From an uncultured Veillonella sp. (GTDB taxonomy: Bacteria > Bacillota > Negativicutes > Veillonellales > Veillonellaceae), in the NCBI GenBank assembly GCA_900538355.1, contig UPXS01000006.1, positions 1-64,000 on the forward strand: DNA of 64,000 nt, given 5' to 3'. Position 1 is the first letter of the stretch. Each line of letters begins with the position of its first letter. Positions 9,368-18,073 of the stretch are shown in pieces. The notes under the pieces were generated by a model that saw nothing but the letters and a program-made list of their open reading frames with translations, was not told where the DNA came from and did no database searches. The translations under genes were made by a program, and so were the position numbers.

Positions 9368-10477
9368 TTACTTTGCAATAGATAATGCTAATTTTGCAAT
9401 ATCATGAGCCGCATTTGGTTTCCCTAATTGCAATGCTCGTTCTCCCATTTGTGACAATAAATCACGATTGGCCATAAACATTTCAATTTCCCCTATCAAA
9501 TCATGAGCACTTAACATTTGATCAACGATCATATGAGCAGCCCCTTCTTGAACAAAGATACGGGCATTATATGTTTGATGATCTTCCGCTGCATATGGAT
9601 ATGGAACCAACACAGATGGAATACCTCGAACCGCCAGCTCAGCAAGACCGATAGCACCAGATCTAAAGACTGCTAAATCAGCTGCTGCCAAAGCTTTTGG
9701 CATATCATGTAGATATGGCAGAATCACTGAAGAATCACCTAAACCATCACCATCGGTAATACCAAGCTGAGATAACACAGATTTGTATTCTCCGTCCCCT
9801 GTAATATGGATTAATTTGATTCCTTTTGTTCCTTGAAAATGCTTATGTACATCAATCATAGCATTATTGATAGTTCGCGCCCCCCGAGAACCACCTGCTA
9901 TAAGAACTGTAAACGTGTCATCACTTAAATTAAAATAATTACGTCCATCAGCCCTAGTATCGACTAATACATCAGGGCGTACTGGGTTGCCAGTATACAC
10001 AACGCGTTTTGCCTTTGAAAAAGATGCTTCTGCATCCTTGTATCCTACGGCTACTACATCGACAAAACGACTTAGAATTTTATTTGTAATACCTGCAATG
10101 ACATTTTGTTCCTGTATCAATGTTGGAATGTTGCGCAATGCTGCAGCCATGAGAATAGGACCACAGACATAACCACCAGTACCAATAACTACGTCCGGCT
10201 TGAAGTTAGAAATAATTGTATTGGCTTTCACAAGAGAGAAAGCAGTCTTACCTAACGTCACTAAAGTACCAAGAGATAATTTACGTTGCAAACCTTGGAC
10301 AGGTAATGTAGTAAACTCAATGCCTTCTTTAGGCACTAAGGTTGCCTCTAAGCCCTTTTCAGTTCCTACATATAAAACCTGTGCATCAGGGTTCTGCTTC
10401 ATAATTTCCTTATATATAGTTATTGCTGGATATATATGTCCACCGGTGCCACCACCTGAAATAATGATGCGTTTCAT
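9368..10477 (-). CDS. murG: Lipid II synthase MurG
   Basis: This peripheral membrane glycosyltransferase adds GlcNAc to lipid I to make lipid II. The 369 residues start with RIIISGGGTGGHIYPA (donor/lipid-binding GGTGGH). The second half has IAGGSRGARTIN and the UDP-GlcNAc region FRSGAIGLAELAVRGIPSVLVPYPYA. The chosen ATG at 10477 shares one base with the murD stop (TAATG) and has GGGAGA inside the murD end; a longer upstream frame is not needed. In many bacteria ftsW lies between murD and murG, but here there is no room for it. Confidence 0.97.
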   Translation of the reverse strand: MKRIIISGGGTGGHIYPAITIYKEIMKQNPDAQVLYVGTEKGLEATLVPKEGIEFTTLPVQGLQRKLSLGTLVTLGKTAFSLVKANTIISNFKPDVVIGTGGYVCGPILMAAALRNIPTLIQEQNVIAGITNKILSRFVDVVAVGYKDAEASFSKAKRVVYTGNPVRPDVLVDTRADGRNYFNLSDDTFTVLIAGGSRGARTINNAMIDVHKHFQGTKGIKLIHITGDGEYKSVLSQLGITDGDGLGDSSVILPYLHDMPKALAAADLAVFRSGAIGLAELAVRGIPSVLVPYPYAAEDHQTYNARIFVQEGAAHMIVDQMLSAHDLIGEIEMFMANRDLLSQMGERALQLGKPNAAHDIAKLALSIAK

Positions 10478-11847
10478 TAATGGTGTCTCCCTTCTTGCAA
10501 CATATGAACACAATTTTTAAAATCATCGCCACGTTCTTCAAAACAGCTGTACCAATCAAAGCTTGAACAAGCAGGCGATAATAATACAATATCACCTTGG
10601 TTAGCCAATTTATAACCTTGTTCAACAGCATCTTTCATAGATGAAGCTCGATAAATAGGCTGAACGCCAGCCTCTTTTGCAGCAGCTTCAAATCGATCCG
10701 CCGCTTCCCCCATAAAGATAACAGCTTTTGTATGATCTTTAACAAGCTGCATAAAATCTTCTAATGGAGTCATTTTATCATGACCACCAGCTAATAAAAT
10801 AACTGATTGGTCAAAGGATTCTAATGCTTTTACAACAGAGTCAACATTAGTAGCTTTAGAGTCATTATAGAATGTAACGCCATCAATCGTTTTAACTCGT
10901 TCTAATCGATGTTCAACACCATGGAACTCGCTAATAATGCGATGGATAGTTTCTACGGGCACACCTAACGCATAGGTTAAAGCGATAACAGTTAAAATAT
11001 TTTCAATATTATGACTACCTGGAATATGGATATCATCGCTTCCAATAACAGGCGTTGCCTTACCATCCTTTGTTACATAACATTGCCCTTTATCATAGTA
11101 AGCACCATTTGTTACCACTTGATGTTGACTAATTTTAAGGATATGGCTAGGCACACGATGTTCCATATCTGCCACAATTGGATCATCAACATTAAGCACC
11201 ATAAAATCTGTACTTAATTGATTTTCAAAGATTCGTTCCTTTGCAGCAATATAATTTTCCATCGTCTTGTGACGAGCTAAATGATCTGGTGTAATATTGA
11301 GCATAATAGCACCAATCGGTCTAAAATGCTTAATTGTTTCTAATTGATAGCTAGATAGTTCAGCTACCAAGAAACCATCTGTTGGCATGGAATAGGCAAC
11401 TTCACTGAGGGAATCCCCTATATTACCACCAACGCGAACTGGTTTTCCAGTTCCTTCCAACACCTTAGTTAATAATGTTGTAGTTGTAGTCTTACCATTT
11501 GTACCGGTAACAGCTACAATTGGAGATTTAGATAACTCATAAGCTACTTCAACTTCACTAACTACATCAATCCCACGCGCTTGAGCAGCTTTTACAATGG
11601 GAATATCTAGAGAAATACCTGGAGAAATAACAATACGATTCACGCCATCAAGCAAGGATTCGTCTTGTCGACCTGTAATAATATCTACACCCGCTGATAC
11701 TAATCTTTTTTCCTCATCTGCAGGCAGTGTAACAGGCTTATAATCATTTAACACTACATGGGCCCCAACTTGAGCTAACACCCAAGATGCGCCTATACCG
11801 CTGGCACCAGCGCCCAGAACAAGTATATGTTTGTCTCCGTATTCCAT
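10477..11847 (-). CDS. murD: UDP-N-acetylmuramoylalanine--D-glutamate ligase
   Basis: MurD adds D-glutamate to UDP-MurNAc-L-Ala. The 456 residues contain the N-terminal LVLGAGASGIGAS, the P-loop VTGTNGKTTTT (about 113-123), and NDSKATNVDSV plus LLAGGHDK in the C-terminal domain. A GTG nine bases upstream is possible, but AGGTGA is spaced correctly for the ATG at 11847. The stop is fused to the murG start. An 84-base gap separates it from mraY. Confidence 0.96.
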   Translation of the reverse strand: MEYGDKHILVLGAGASGIGASWVLAQVGAHVVLNDYKPVTLPADEEKRLVSAGVDIITGRQDESLLDGVNRIVISPGISLDIPIVKAAQARGIDVVSEVEVAYELSKSPIVAVTGTNGKTTTTTLLTKVLEGTGKPVRVGGNIGDSLSEVAYSMPTDGFLVAELSSYQLETIKHFRPIGAIMLNITPDHLARHKTMENYIAAKERIFENQLSTDFMVLNVDDPIVADMEHRVPSHILKISQHQVVTNGAYYDKGQCYVTKDGKATPVIGSDDIHIPGSHNIENILTVIALTYALGVPVETIHRIISEFHGVEHRLERVKTIDGVTFYNDSKATNVDSVVKALESFDQSVILLAGGHDKMTPLEDFMQLVKDHTKAVIFMGEAADRFEAAAKEAGVQPIYRASSMKDAVEQGYKLANQGDIVLLSPACSSFDWYSCFEERGDDFKNCVHMLQEGRHH

Positions 11848-11931
11848 CTGTATCACCTAAATCATCAACAAAAATAATGTATTCCTATCTTATAAGCATA
11901 CCATTATTTGCGGCTTCCGTTAAGTATTATC

Positions 11932-12918
11932 TTACAAAGTTATAGTCGCTAAAATGACACCGATAACAGCTAATACAGCGCCACCAAACCAGAAGCGATT
12001 AACAACAGTTTGTTCAGCCCAACCAGACAACTCAAAATGATGGTGAATAGGGCTCATTTTAAATACTCGTACACCACGAGTTTTGAAGGAAATAACTTGA
12101 ATAATAACGGACAACGCTTCCATAACAAAAATACCACCAATAACAACGAGTAATAATTCTGTTTTTGTAAGAATTGCCATCGCCGCAAAAGCACCACCTA
12201 GGGCTAAGGAGCCTGTGTCCCCCATGAATACTTTAGCTGGATTTACATTGTATACTAAGAATCCAAGGCATACAGCGGCTACAATGGCACCATAGTAAGC
12301 AACGCTTTCAGCGCCAATAGAGTTTGTTGTAGATGCAGCCATAAGACCAATTACAGAGAATGCAATGGCAGCTACAGCAGATGTACCACTAGCTAAACCA
12401 TCAAGACCATCTGTAAGATTTACAGCATTCGTAGCACCTACGATAATTAAAAATGCCAATACATAATAAGCCCAACCTAGTTGAAGGTGAATATCTGCTA
12501 CAGGAATCCACAATGTGGTAGGAATAACCATAATTTCAGTAATACAGTAACAGAATATGGCAGCCAAAATAAATTGACCTAGTAATTTTTGCTTTGCTGT
12601 CAAACCAAGATTACGTTTTTTTACAGCTTTTACAAAATCATCAAAAAAGCCCAATAAACAATGGCCTAATGTTAGGAATAATAACATACCAGTACCCACA
12701 TTCCACGGTGCAAATAAAGCAACCCCAATGACGAGGGCTACCATCATGAAAGCGCCACCCATTGTTGGTGTACCAGCTTTCGCTTGATGACTTTCTGGAC
12801 CTTCTTCACGAATACTTTGTTGTGCGTGCAAAGAACGCAACATAGGAATAGCAAATTTACCTAGCACTACCGTAATAATAAAGGTTACTACGAAGGCTAA
12901 CAGAATGTGATATATCAT
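11932..12918 (-). CDS. mraY: Phospho-MurNAc-pentapeptide transferase
   Basis: This integral membrane enzyme transfers phospho-MurNAc-pentapeptide to undecaprenyl phosphate, forming lipid I. The 328 residues make about ten membrane helices. Family motifs are KAGTPTMGG, the catalytic FFDDFVK, NAVNLTDGLDGLASG, VFMGDTGSLALGG and the cytoplasmic loop MSPIHHHFELSGW. AGAGGAT precedes the ATG. A stem-loop (12949-12970) lies between murF and this gene. Confidence 0.97.
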   Translation of the reverse strand: MIYHILLAFVVTFIITVVLGKFAIPMLRSLHAQQSIREEGPESHQAKAGTPTMGGAFMMVALVIGVALFAPWNVGTGMLLFLTLGHCLLGFFDDFVKAVKKRNLGLTAKQKLLGQFILAAIFCYCITEIMVIPTTLWIPVADIHLQLGWAYYVLAFLIIVGATNAVNLTDGLDGLASGTSAVAAIAFSVIGLMAASTTNSIGAESVAYYGAIVAAVCLGFLVYNVNPAKVFMGDTGSLALGGAFAAMAILTKTELLLVVIGGIFVMEALSVIIQVISFKTRGVRVFKMSPIHHHFELSGWAEQTVVNRFWFGGAVLAVIGVILATITL

Positions 12919-12948
12919 ACGAATCCTCTACTCATTAATAAACAGATG

Positions 12949-12970
12949 ACGGCTAGATATAACTAGCCGT
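12949..12970 (-). other. Stem-loop between murF and mraY
   Basis: The 8-bp arms ACGGCTAG (12949-12956) and CTAGCCGT (12963-12970) form a perfect stem with a 6-base loop, 7 bases after the murF stop. No T run follows on the minus strand, so it does not look like a factor-independent terminator. It may be an mRNA processing or stabilising hairpin. Confidence 0.5.
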
Positions 12971-12976
12971 AACCTT

Positions 12977-14335
12977 TTATTCACGATCTTTCAATTCTTC
13001 AACAACTCGTTCCATCCGCAAACCACGGGAGCCTTTGACAAGGATAACATCCCCTTTTTCACGAATATCACTATAGGCATTGGCCATTTCCAAATGGCTA
13101 TTACAACGGAATGTAGTTAATCCAGCCTTTTTAGCTTCTTTAGCTATAAAGGCAGCAGCATCACCAAATGTGAAGACAACACTATAACCTTCTTCAGCTA
13201 GCAATTGACCAATTTCACGATGCGCTTGTTCAGTATAATCACCAAGTTCAAGCATATCACCAAGCATGGCAATTTTACGTTTACCTTCTAGCTGACCCAA
13301 AGCTTTTATCGCTTCAGCCATAGAAGAAGGATTTGCATTATACGCGTCATTTAAGATAACAATATCTTCAAATGGTACGATTTCTTGGCGCATAGGAGTG
13401 CCTGTAAATTCGCTTAAGCCCTTACGGATCGTATTAGACTTAATGCCTAGCACACGACCAGCTACGATTGCTGCCAATGCGTCATATACATTGTGTTCAC
13501 CAATCATAGGCAAGAAGATATCAAATACTTCGTCATAACATTTACATGTAAATTTAATACCATCTTTTTTATAACGCAAATGACTGCCAATACATGTGGC
13601 ATTACGTTCGATACCATAAGTAATAGTTTTGCCTTTAGCAAGGCTATCCATAGCTTTAACATATGGATCATCTTCATTGAGAATAGCCACACTATTTTCA
13701 GGCAAGCAACGAATTAACTCACCTTTAGCTTGTGCGATGGCTTCACGAGAACCTAATAGCTCAATATGGCTAGTACCAACATTGGTAATAATACCCATAG
13801 TTGGTTCTGCAATCAACGCAAGCTCCTCGATTTGACCAAGGCCACGCATGCCCATTTCAACAACGCAAGCTTGATGGTCTGTAGTTAAACGCAACAATGT
13901 TTTTGGCAAACCAATTTCATTGTTAAAGTTTTTCTCAGTTTTTAAAACATTAAATTCGGTACCGAGTACAGCAGCTACCATTTCCTTTGTTGTAGTTTTA
14001 CCTGAAGAACCAGTAATAGCGACTACAGGAATATCAAAACGACGACGATGGTAACGTGCTAAATTTTGATACGCTACCAATGTATTATCTACTTCAATGC
14101 ATACGATGCCGTCCACTGCACGGCCCTTTTCTACGATTGCACCAGTAGCGCCCTTTTCGATAGCTGTATTAATAAAATCATGACCATCAAAGGTATCGCC
14201 TTTTAAGGCTACAAATAAAAAGCCTGATTCAATCGTTCTTGTATCAGTAGATACATCTAAAAACTTAATATTGTCGGTATGTGCACTCGTCCCTTGTGTG
14301 GCTTCTACCACTTGAGACAATGTAAATTCTGCCAT
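12977..14335 (-). CDS. murF: UDP-MurNAc-tripeptide--D-Ala-D-Ala ligase
   Basis: MurF adds the D-Ala-D-Ala dipeptide made by Ddl. The 452 residues have the N-terminal STDTRTIESGFLFVAL, the P-loop ITGSSGKTTTKE (about 106-117), VVEMGMRGLGQIEEL and LNDAYNANPSSM, all MurF hallmarks. The ATG at 14335 is one base after the murE stop and is preceded by AAGGAGAT within murE; a longer upstream frame overlapping murE is unlikely. Confidence 0.97.
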   Translation of the reverse strand: MAEFTLSQVVEATQGTSAHTDNIKFLDVSTDTRTIESGFLFVALKGDTFDGHDFINTAIEKGATGAIVEKGRAVDGIVCIEVDNTLVAYQNLARYHRRRFDIPVVAITGSSGKTTTKEMVAAVLGTEFNVLKTEKNFNNEIGLPKTLLRLTTDHQACVVEMGMRGLGQIEELALIAEPTMGIITNVGTSHIELLGSREAIAQAKGELIRCLPENSVAILNEDDPYVKAMDSLAKGKTITYGIERNATCIGSHLRYKKDGIKFTCKCYDEVFDIFLPMIGEHNVYDALAAIVAGRVLGIKSNTIRKGLSEFTGTPMRQEIVPFEDIVILNDAYNANPSSMAEAIKALGQLEGKRKIAMLGDMLELGDYTEQAHREIGQLLAEEGYSVVFTFGDAAAFIAKEAKKAGLTTFRCNSHLEMANAYSDIREKGDVILVKGSRGLRMERVVEELKDRE

Positions 14336-14336
14336 A

Positions 14337-15821
14337 TTAGATCTCCTTAAGGGCTGCTCGCGCCTCTTCACGATCATCGAAATGAATCGTTTTATCCTTT
14401 AAGATTTGGTAATCCTCATGCCCCTTACCTGCAATTAGTACAATATCCCCAGGTTTTGCATTTTGTATTGCATGTTGAATCGCTTCCCGACGATCAACAA
14501 TAACTTCATAGTGAGAACCTTCACGAAGGCCTTCTTTAACGCCTACCTCTACATCTTTCACAATTTGCACAGGATCTTCTGTGCGAGGATTGTCAGATGT
14601 AACATATACTACATCGCCATATTGTGCAGCAATACGACCCATGATAGGACGTTTTGTAGCATCTCGGTCACCACCGCAACCAAAGACTACAATAATGCGA
14701 TTTTCTTGAATAGCCTTTGCAGTTTGCAAAATATTTTCTAACCCATCTGGTGTATGTGCATAGTCTACAACAACTGCAAATGGTTGACCTTCTTCAATAA
14801 GCTCAAAACGGCCAGGCACAGCGCTAAATGTTTTCAATGCCTTATCGATATCTTCCATGGAGATACCTTCTAATAGACAAGCGCCAATAGCGGCCAATGT
14901 ATTATATACATTAAACAAACCAGTTGTATTCATAGCCACTGTATAGTCATTACCATCATAGGATACAGTATAACGACTAGATTTAGGTGTCATTTCAACA
15001 TCATGAGCATTCAACGTCCCTTTACCATCAATACTGTACGTAATGATAGGCGCCGTTGTTTTTTCAATTACACGATGACCATATTCGTCATCGATATTGA
15101 TAATAGCCCCTTTACCAGATTTAGTTTGGTTCGGTGCGCTAACTTGTTCAAATAATTTACATTTAGCGGCCAAATAATTTTCAAAGGTCTTATGAAAGTC
15201 CAAATGATCTTGTGTTAAGTTCGTGAATACTGCTGTATCGTATTCAACACCAGAAACTCGACCTAATGCTAATGCATGGGAAGATACTTCCATGACACAA
15301 TGGGTAACGCCTTCTTCTACCATTTGATGAAGAATATGTTGTAAATCTACTACATCAGGTGTTGTATTGTGAATTGGATAGGATGTATCACCAATCATAA
15401 TATGAACGGTACCAATAACGCCTACTTTATGGCCTTGGCCTTTCAAAATATGACGAATCATATGAGTTGTAGTCGTTTTACCATTAGTACCAGTAACGCC
15501 GATCATACGCATGGAATTAGCTGGATAATCAAAGAAATAAGGTACACAAGCCATCATAGCTTTACGAGTATCCTCTACAGTGATAACACAAACATCGCCA
15601 CTTACCTCTACTGGTTTAGATACAAGTACTGCTACAGCACCAGCTTCGACGGCTTTATTTACATAATTATGACCATCTACAGTGGCACCATCTAACGCAA
15701 TAAATAAGCTACCTTCTTTTACTGCACGAGAATCAGCCGTAATATCTAATACCTCAACAGCTGTATTACCTTCTACATGCGGTGTTTCCAAGGTTTTTAC
15801 TATATCTTGTAATTGTTTCAT
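14337..15821 (-). CDS. murE: UDP-MurNAc-L-Ala-D-Glu--meso-DAP ligase
   Basis: MurE adds the third amino acid of the peptide stem. The 494 residues include TADSRAVKEGSLFIAL, the P-loop VTGTNGKTTTTH (about 108-119) and VVDYAHTPDGLENIL. The motif DNPRTEDP is the meso-diaminopimelate signature (DNPR), as opposed to the lysine type, so the wall is DAP-type. An in-frame TTG lies six bases upstream, but AAAGGAG sits one base from the TTG and seven from the ATG at 15821, which decides the start. Confidence 0.97.
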   Translation of the reverse strand: MKQLQDIVKTLETPHVEGNTAVEVLDITADSRAVKEGSLFIALDGATVDGHNYVNKAVEAGAVAVLVSKPVEVSGDVCVITVEDTRKAMMACVPYFFDYPANSMRMIGVTGTNGKTTTTHMIRHILKGQGHKVGVIGTVHIMIGDTSYPIHNTTPDVVDLQHILHQMVEEGVTHCVMEVSSHALALGRVSGVEYDTAVFTNLTQDHLDFHKTFENYLAAKCKLFEQVSAPNQTKSGKGAIINIDDEYGHRVIEKTTAPIITYSIDGKGTLNAHDVEMTPKSSRYTVSYDGNDYTVAMNTTGLFNVYNTLAAIGACLLEGISMEDIDKALKTFSAVPGRFELIEEGQPFAVVVDYAHTPDGLENILQTAKAIQENRIIVVFGCGGDRDATKRPIMGRIAAQYGDVVYVTSDNPRTEDPVQIVKDVEVGVKEGLREGSHYEVIVDRREAIQHAIQNAKPGDIVLIAGKGHEDYQILKDKTIHFDDREEARAALKEI

Positions 15822-15846
15822 ATACAATCTCCTTTACACGCAAAGG

Positions 15847-15871
15847 AAAGCAGCCCAATACGAGCTGCTTT
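15847..15871 (-). other. Stem-loop between ftsL and murE
   Basis: The arms AAAGCAGC (15847-15854) and GCTGCTTT (15864-15871) with a 9-base loop lie 5 bases after the ftsL stop. The minus-strand continuation (TTTCCTTTG) is only weakly T-rich, so full termination is doubtful; partial attenuation is possible. A septal transpeptidase gene normally occupies this junction in other bacteria. Confidence 0.45.
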
Positions 15872-15876
15872 GCCTG

Positions 15877-16281
15877 CTAGTCTATAATTTGCTGTTTCTC
15901 TTGTACAGTACGTTCAGTAACAGCGCTTTTTGTACTATAAACAAAAGAATCAGGCAAAACCATCCCTAGTTGTTGTTCTGCGATTTGTTGAATACGAACA
16001 GGAGACTTCAAAGAAGCCACTTCAACATCCAACGCATCATTATCCTTTGTTAATTGTACTACAGCTTGCTGTGTTTTAACTACTTCGTAGCCTAATTTTG
16101 TGCTGTACGCATTCATAACCATCATGATAAGCAAAAATGCAACCAATGCAGCAATACCATATACAACCTGCCACATCATAGGGCTCAAATCTAGAGCCAC
16201 ATTTGCACTACGTTTTCTCCCTTGTGAAGCGACCAACACATCGCTTTTAACTTGGCCCACAACAGCCTTTCTCGCTAACAT
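15877..16281 (-). CDS. ftsL: FtsL-like cell division protein
   Basis: This 134-residue bitopic protein has a short basic cytoplasmic segment, a transmembrane helix at about 38-58 and an extracytoplasmic coiled coil (about 68-100). SPVRIQQIAEQQLGMVLP follows, the typical end of FtsL/DivIC-type proteins. FtsL works with FtsQ and FtsB/DivIC to activate septal wall synthesis. Identification rests on topology, this end motif and position between rsmH and the mur genes. A GTG six bases upstream is an alternative start. It is 21 bases from rsmH. Confidence 0.8.
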   Translation of the reverse strand: MLARKAVVGQVKSDVLVASQGRKRSANVALDLSPMMWQVVYGIAALVAFLLIMMVMNAYSTKLGYEVVKTQQAVVQLTKDNDALDVEVASLKSPVRIQQIAEQQLGMVLPDSFVYSTKSAVTERTVQEKQQIID

Positions 16282-16302
16282 AAACACTAACCCCTTCCAA
16301 TT

Positions 16303-17235
16303 CTACAACTTGACGGCTACGCGTAACTTTGCGCTTCTAGCCCTCGGATTAACCTCAATCTCCCCTGCACTCGGCTCTATAGCCTTATTCTTCGCCTTCA
16401 CAACTGCCTTGTGGTTACATACGCACATTGGCAATTCTGGAGGACATATACATGCTGTACTCAACTCTTTGAAAGTTTGTTTTGTAATTCGATCTTCCAA
16501 GGAGTGGAATGTGATAACCCCAATTTTCCCCTTTGGTTTCAACATGGATACAGCATCTACAAAACTATCATGCAAGATAGCTAATTCTCTATTTACTTCA
16601 ATGCGAATGGCTTGGAACGTCCGTTTTGCCGGATGTGGTCCATCTTGACGCGCCTTCGCAGGTATTGCTTGCTTAATAATTCTAACTAACTCACCAGTAG
16701 TGGTAATTCGTTTTTCTTGACGTGCATTAATGATGAATTCAACAATACGCTTAGCCCATCGCTCTTCCCCATAGTCGCGGATAATTTGCAATAATGCTTC
16801 AGCATCATATTCATTAACAACCTCTTCTGCCGTTAATGGTGCGTCCTTATCCATACGCATATCGAGTGGGCCATCATTCATATATGAAAAGCCCCGCTCC
16901 GGTGTATCTAGTTGATAACTAGATACGCCAAGATCAAAAATAAATCCATCTACTTCATAGATGCCCTCATTATGGAGGGCTTCTTTTAAGTTGGAAAAGT
17001 TCGTCGGTATTGTTAATACCTGACAATTTAAATCAGATAAACGCTGTCGAGCTACGCTCAACGCATCTTCATCTTGATCTAACCCTATAATCATGCCTTC
17101 TGGGTCTAGCATCTCGCCCACAGCATGGGCATGTCCTGCACCACCCAGGGTGCAGTCCACATAGATACCTTTTGGATTAGTTACGACGGAGTCCACCGTT
17201 TCGCGTAAAAGTACGCTGGTATGATTAAATTCCAT
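16303..17235 (-). CDS. rsmH: 16S rRNA (cytosine1402-N4)-methyltransferase
   Basis: RsmH (MraW) methylates C1402 in the ribosomal P site. The 310 residues start with HTSVLLRETVDSV and contain the SAM-binding VDCTLGGAGHAHAV, FDLGVSSYQLD, ERGFSYMNDGPLDMRMD and FHSLEDRITKQTF, all family motifs. Two adjacent ATGs (17238, 17235) exist; AGGAGG is two bases from the first and five from the second, favouring 17235. It lies directly after mraZ and is transcribed with it. Confidence 0.96.
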   Translation of the reverse strand: MEFNHTSVLLRETVDSVVTNPKGIYVDCTLGGAGHAHAVGEMLDPEGMIIGLDQDEDALSVARQRLSDLNCQVLTIPTNFSNLKEALHNEGIYEVDGFIFDLGVSSYQLDTPERGFSYMNDGPLDMRMDKDAPLTAEEVVNEYDAEALLQIIRDYGEERWAKRIVEFIINARQEKRITTTGELVRIIKQAIPAKARQDGPHPAKRTFQAIRIEVNRELAILHDSFVDAVSMLKPKGKIGVITFHSLEDRITKQTFKELSTACICPPELPMCVCNHKAVVKAKNKAIEPSAGEIEVNPRARSAKLRVAVKL

Positions 17236-17244
17236 CATAGCCTC

Positions 17245-17676
17245 CTATAACATAATCCCTTCTAGACCTTCAACAAGTTCTTCCATACTTTCAGCCACTT
17301 GATCATCATAGTAATCATATTTTTCGCGGCTCCAAATTTCAACGTGATCCCCAGCACCGACAATAACGGCCTGTTTATCAAGGCTCGCATATTCACGTAG
17401 TGGTACAGGAATGAGGACACGACCTTGTTTATCATATTCAAGCTCAGCTGCACTACCAAAAACAAAACGTTTTAAGGCACGTACGCTAGCTTTAGTGGAG
17501 GATTGTGATTGTAAAGCTGCAGAAATTTTCTTCCACGCTTCTTCGGTGTAAATAGCTAAGCAGTTATCTAGGCCCTTAGTAACAATACATACTTCGCCTA
17601 GTTGTTCACGTATTTTCGCGGGTATAATCATCCGCCCTTTTGTATCAATGGTGTGATTATATTCTCCCATGAACAT
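17245..17676 (-). CDS. mraZ: Transcriptional regulator MraZ
   Basis: MraZ is the AbrB-like DNA-binding protein that heads dcw clusters and, in the species studied, represses its own promoter. The 143 residues carry two copies of the swapped-hairpin domain, with MGEYNHTIDTKGRMIIPAKIRE near the N-terminus and ELEYDKQGRVLIPVPLREY in the second half. I take the ATG at 17676 (MFMGEY, as in relatives); a GTG nine bases upstream is possible. It is the first gene of the cluster. Confidence 0.95.
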   Translation of the reverse strand: MFMGEYNHTIDTKGRMIIPAKIREQLGEVCIVTKGLDNCLAIYTEEAWKKISAALQSQSSTKASVRALKRFVFGSAAELEYDKQGRVLIPVPLREYASLDKQAVIVGAGDHVEIWSREKYDYYDDQVAESMEELVEGLEGIML

Positions 17677-17722
17677 ACGTATCACCGCCCTTTACTATTC
17701 CTTATCCACCACTATATGGTAA

Positions 17723-17751
17723 ATTCTACCACAATTCCCCACCAATCACAA
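17723..17751 (-). promoter_or_regulatory. mraZ promoter with candidate MraZ operator
   Basis: On the minus strand TTGTGA (17746-17751), a 17-base spacer and TAGAAT (17723-17728) form a good sigma-A type promoter about 47 bases before the mraZ start. The sequence TGGGG-AATTG-TGGTA (17727-17741) lies across the spacer and -10. It resembles the known MraZ site of TGGGN repeats separated by five bases. More GGTGGGGA copies occur upstream at 17869-17876 and 17910-17917. Confidence 0.5.
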
Positions 17752-17996
17752 TAAAAAATCCATTTTTATCCCACTTTTTTATATTTTTCTTTCATAATCT
17801 CTATTTTTCTCTTCTTTTCTAAGATACATATGTTCGAAATTAAATAATAATCGAATCATAACAACCACTCCCCACCACCAGGGGCCAAATTTTAGTTTTA
17901 TCTGTCTAATCCCCACCACAATATCCCCATAAGCTCTATAACACTTCAATCAAACGATATATAGGAAGACAATCACCACAAATCCACACAAAAAGA
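17752..17996. other. Intergenic region upstream of mraZ
   Basis: I see no gene here. The stretch contains two further exact TCCCCACC copies (GGTGGGGA on the mraZ strand) at 17869-17876 and 17910-17917, and an AT-rich segment around 17750-17860. The right part leads into the adhesin terminator. Confidence 0.4.
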
Positions 17997-18026
17997 AAAC
18001 CGCGTAGCATTTCTGCTACGCGGTTT
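17997..18026 (-). terminator. Terminator of the autotransporter gene
   Basis: A perfect 13-bp GC-rich stem (17997-18009 / 18014-18026) with a 4-base loop is followed on the minus strand by TTTTCTTTTT. It lies 48 bases beyond the adhesin stop and isolates it from the dcw cluster. Confidence 0.9.
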
Positions 18027-18073
18027 CTATACCTACGATAGATTATAGTGTAACCCATCGGTTGGGAGGCATA

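Noticed and set aside
17700..17710. DnaA-box-like TTATCCACC upstream of mraZ
   Set aside because: It is a single near match in a region rich in similar CCACC words, with no cluster of boxes or origin-like features.
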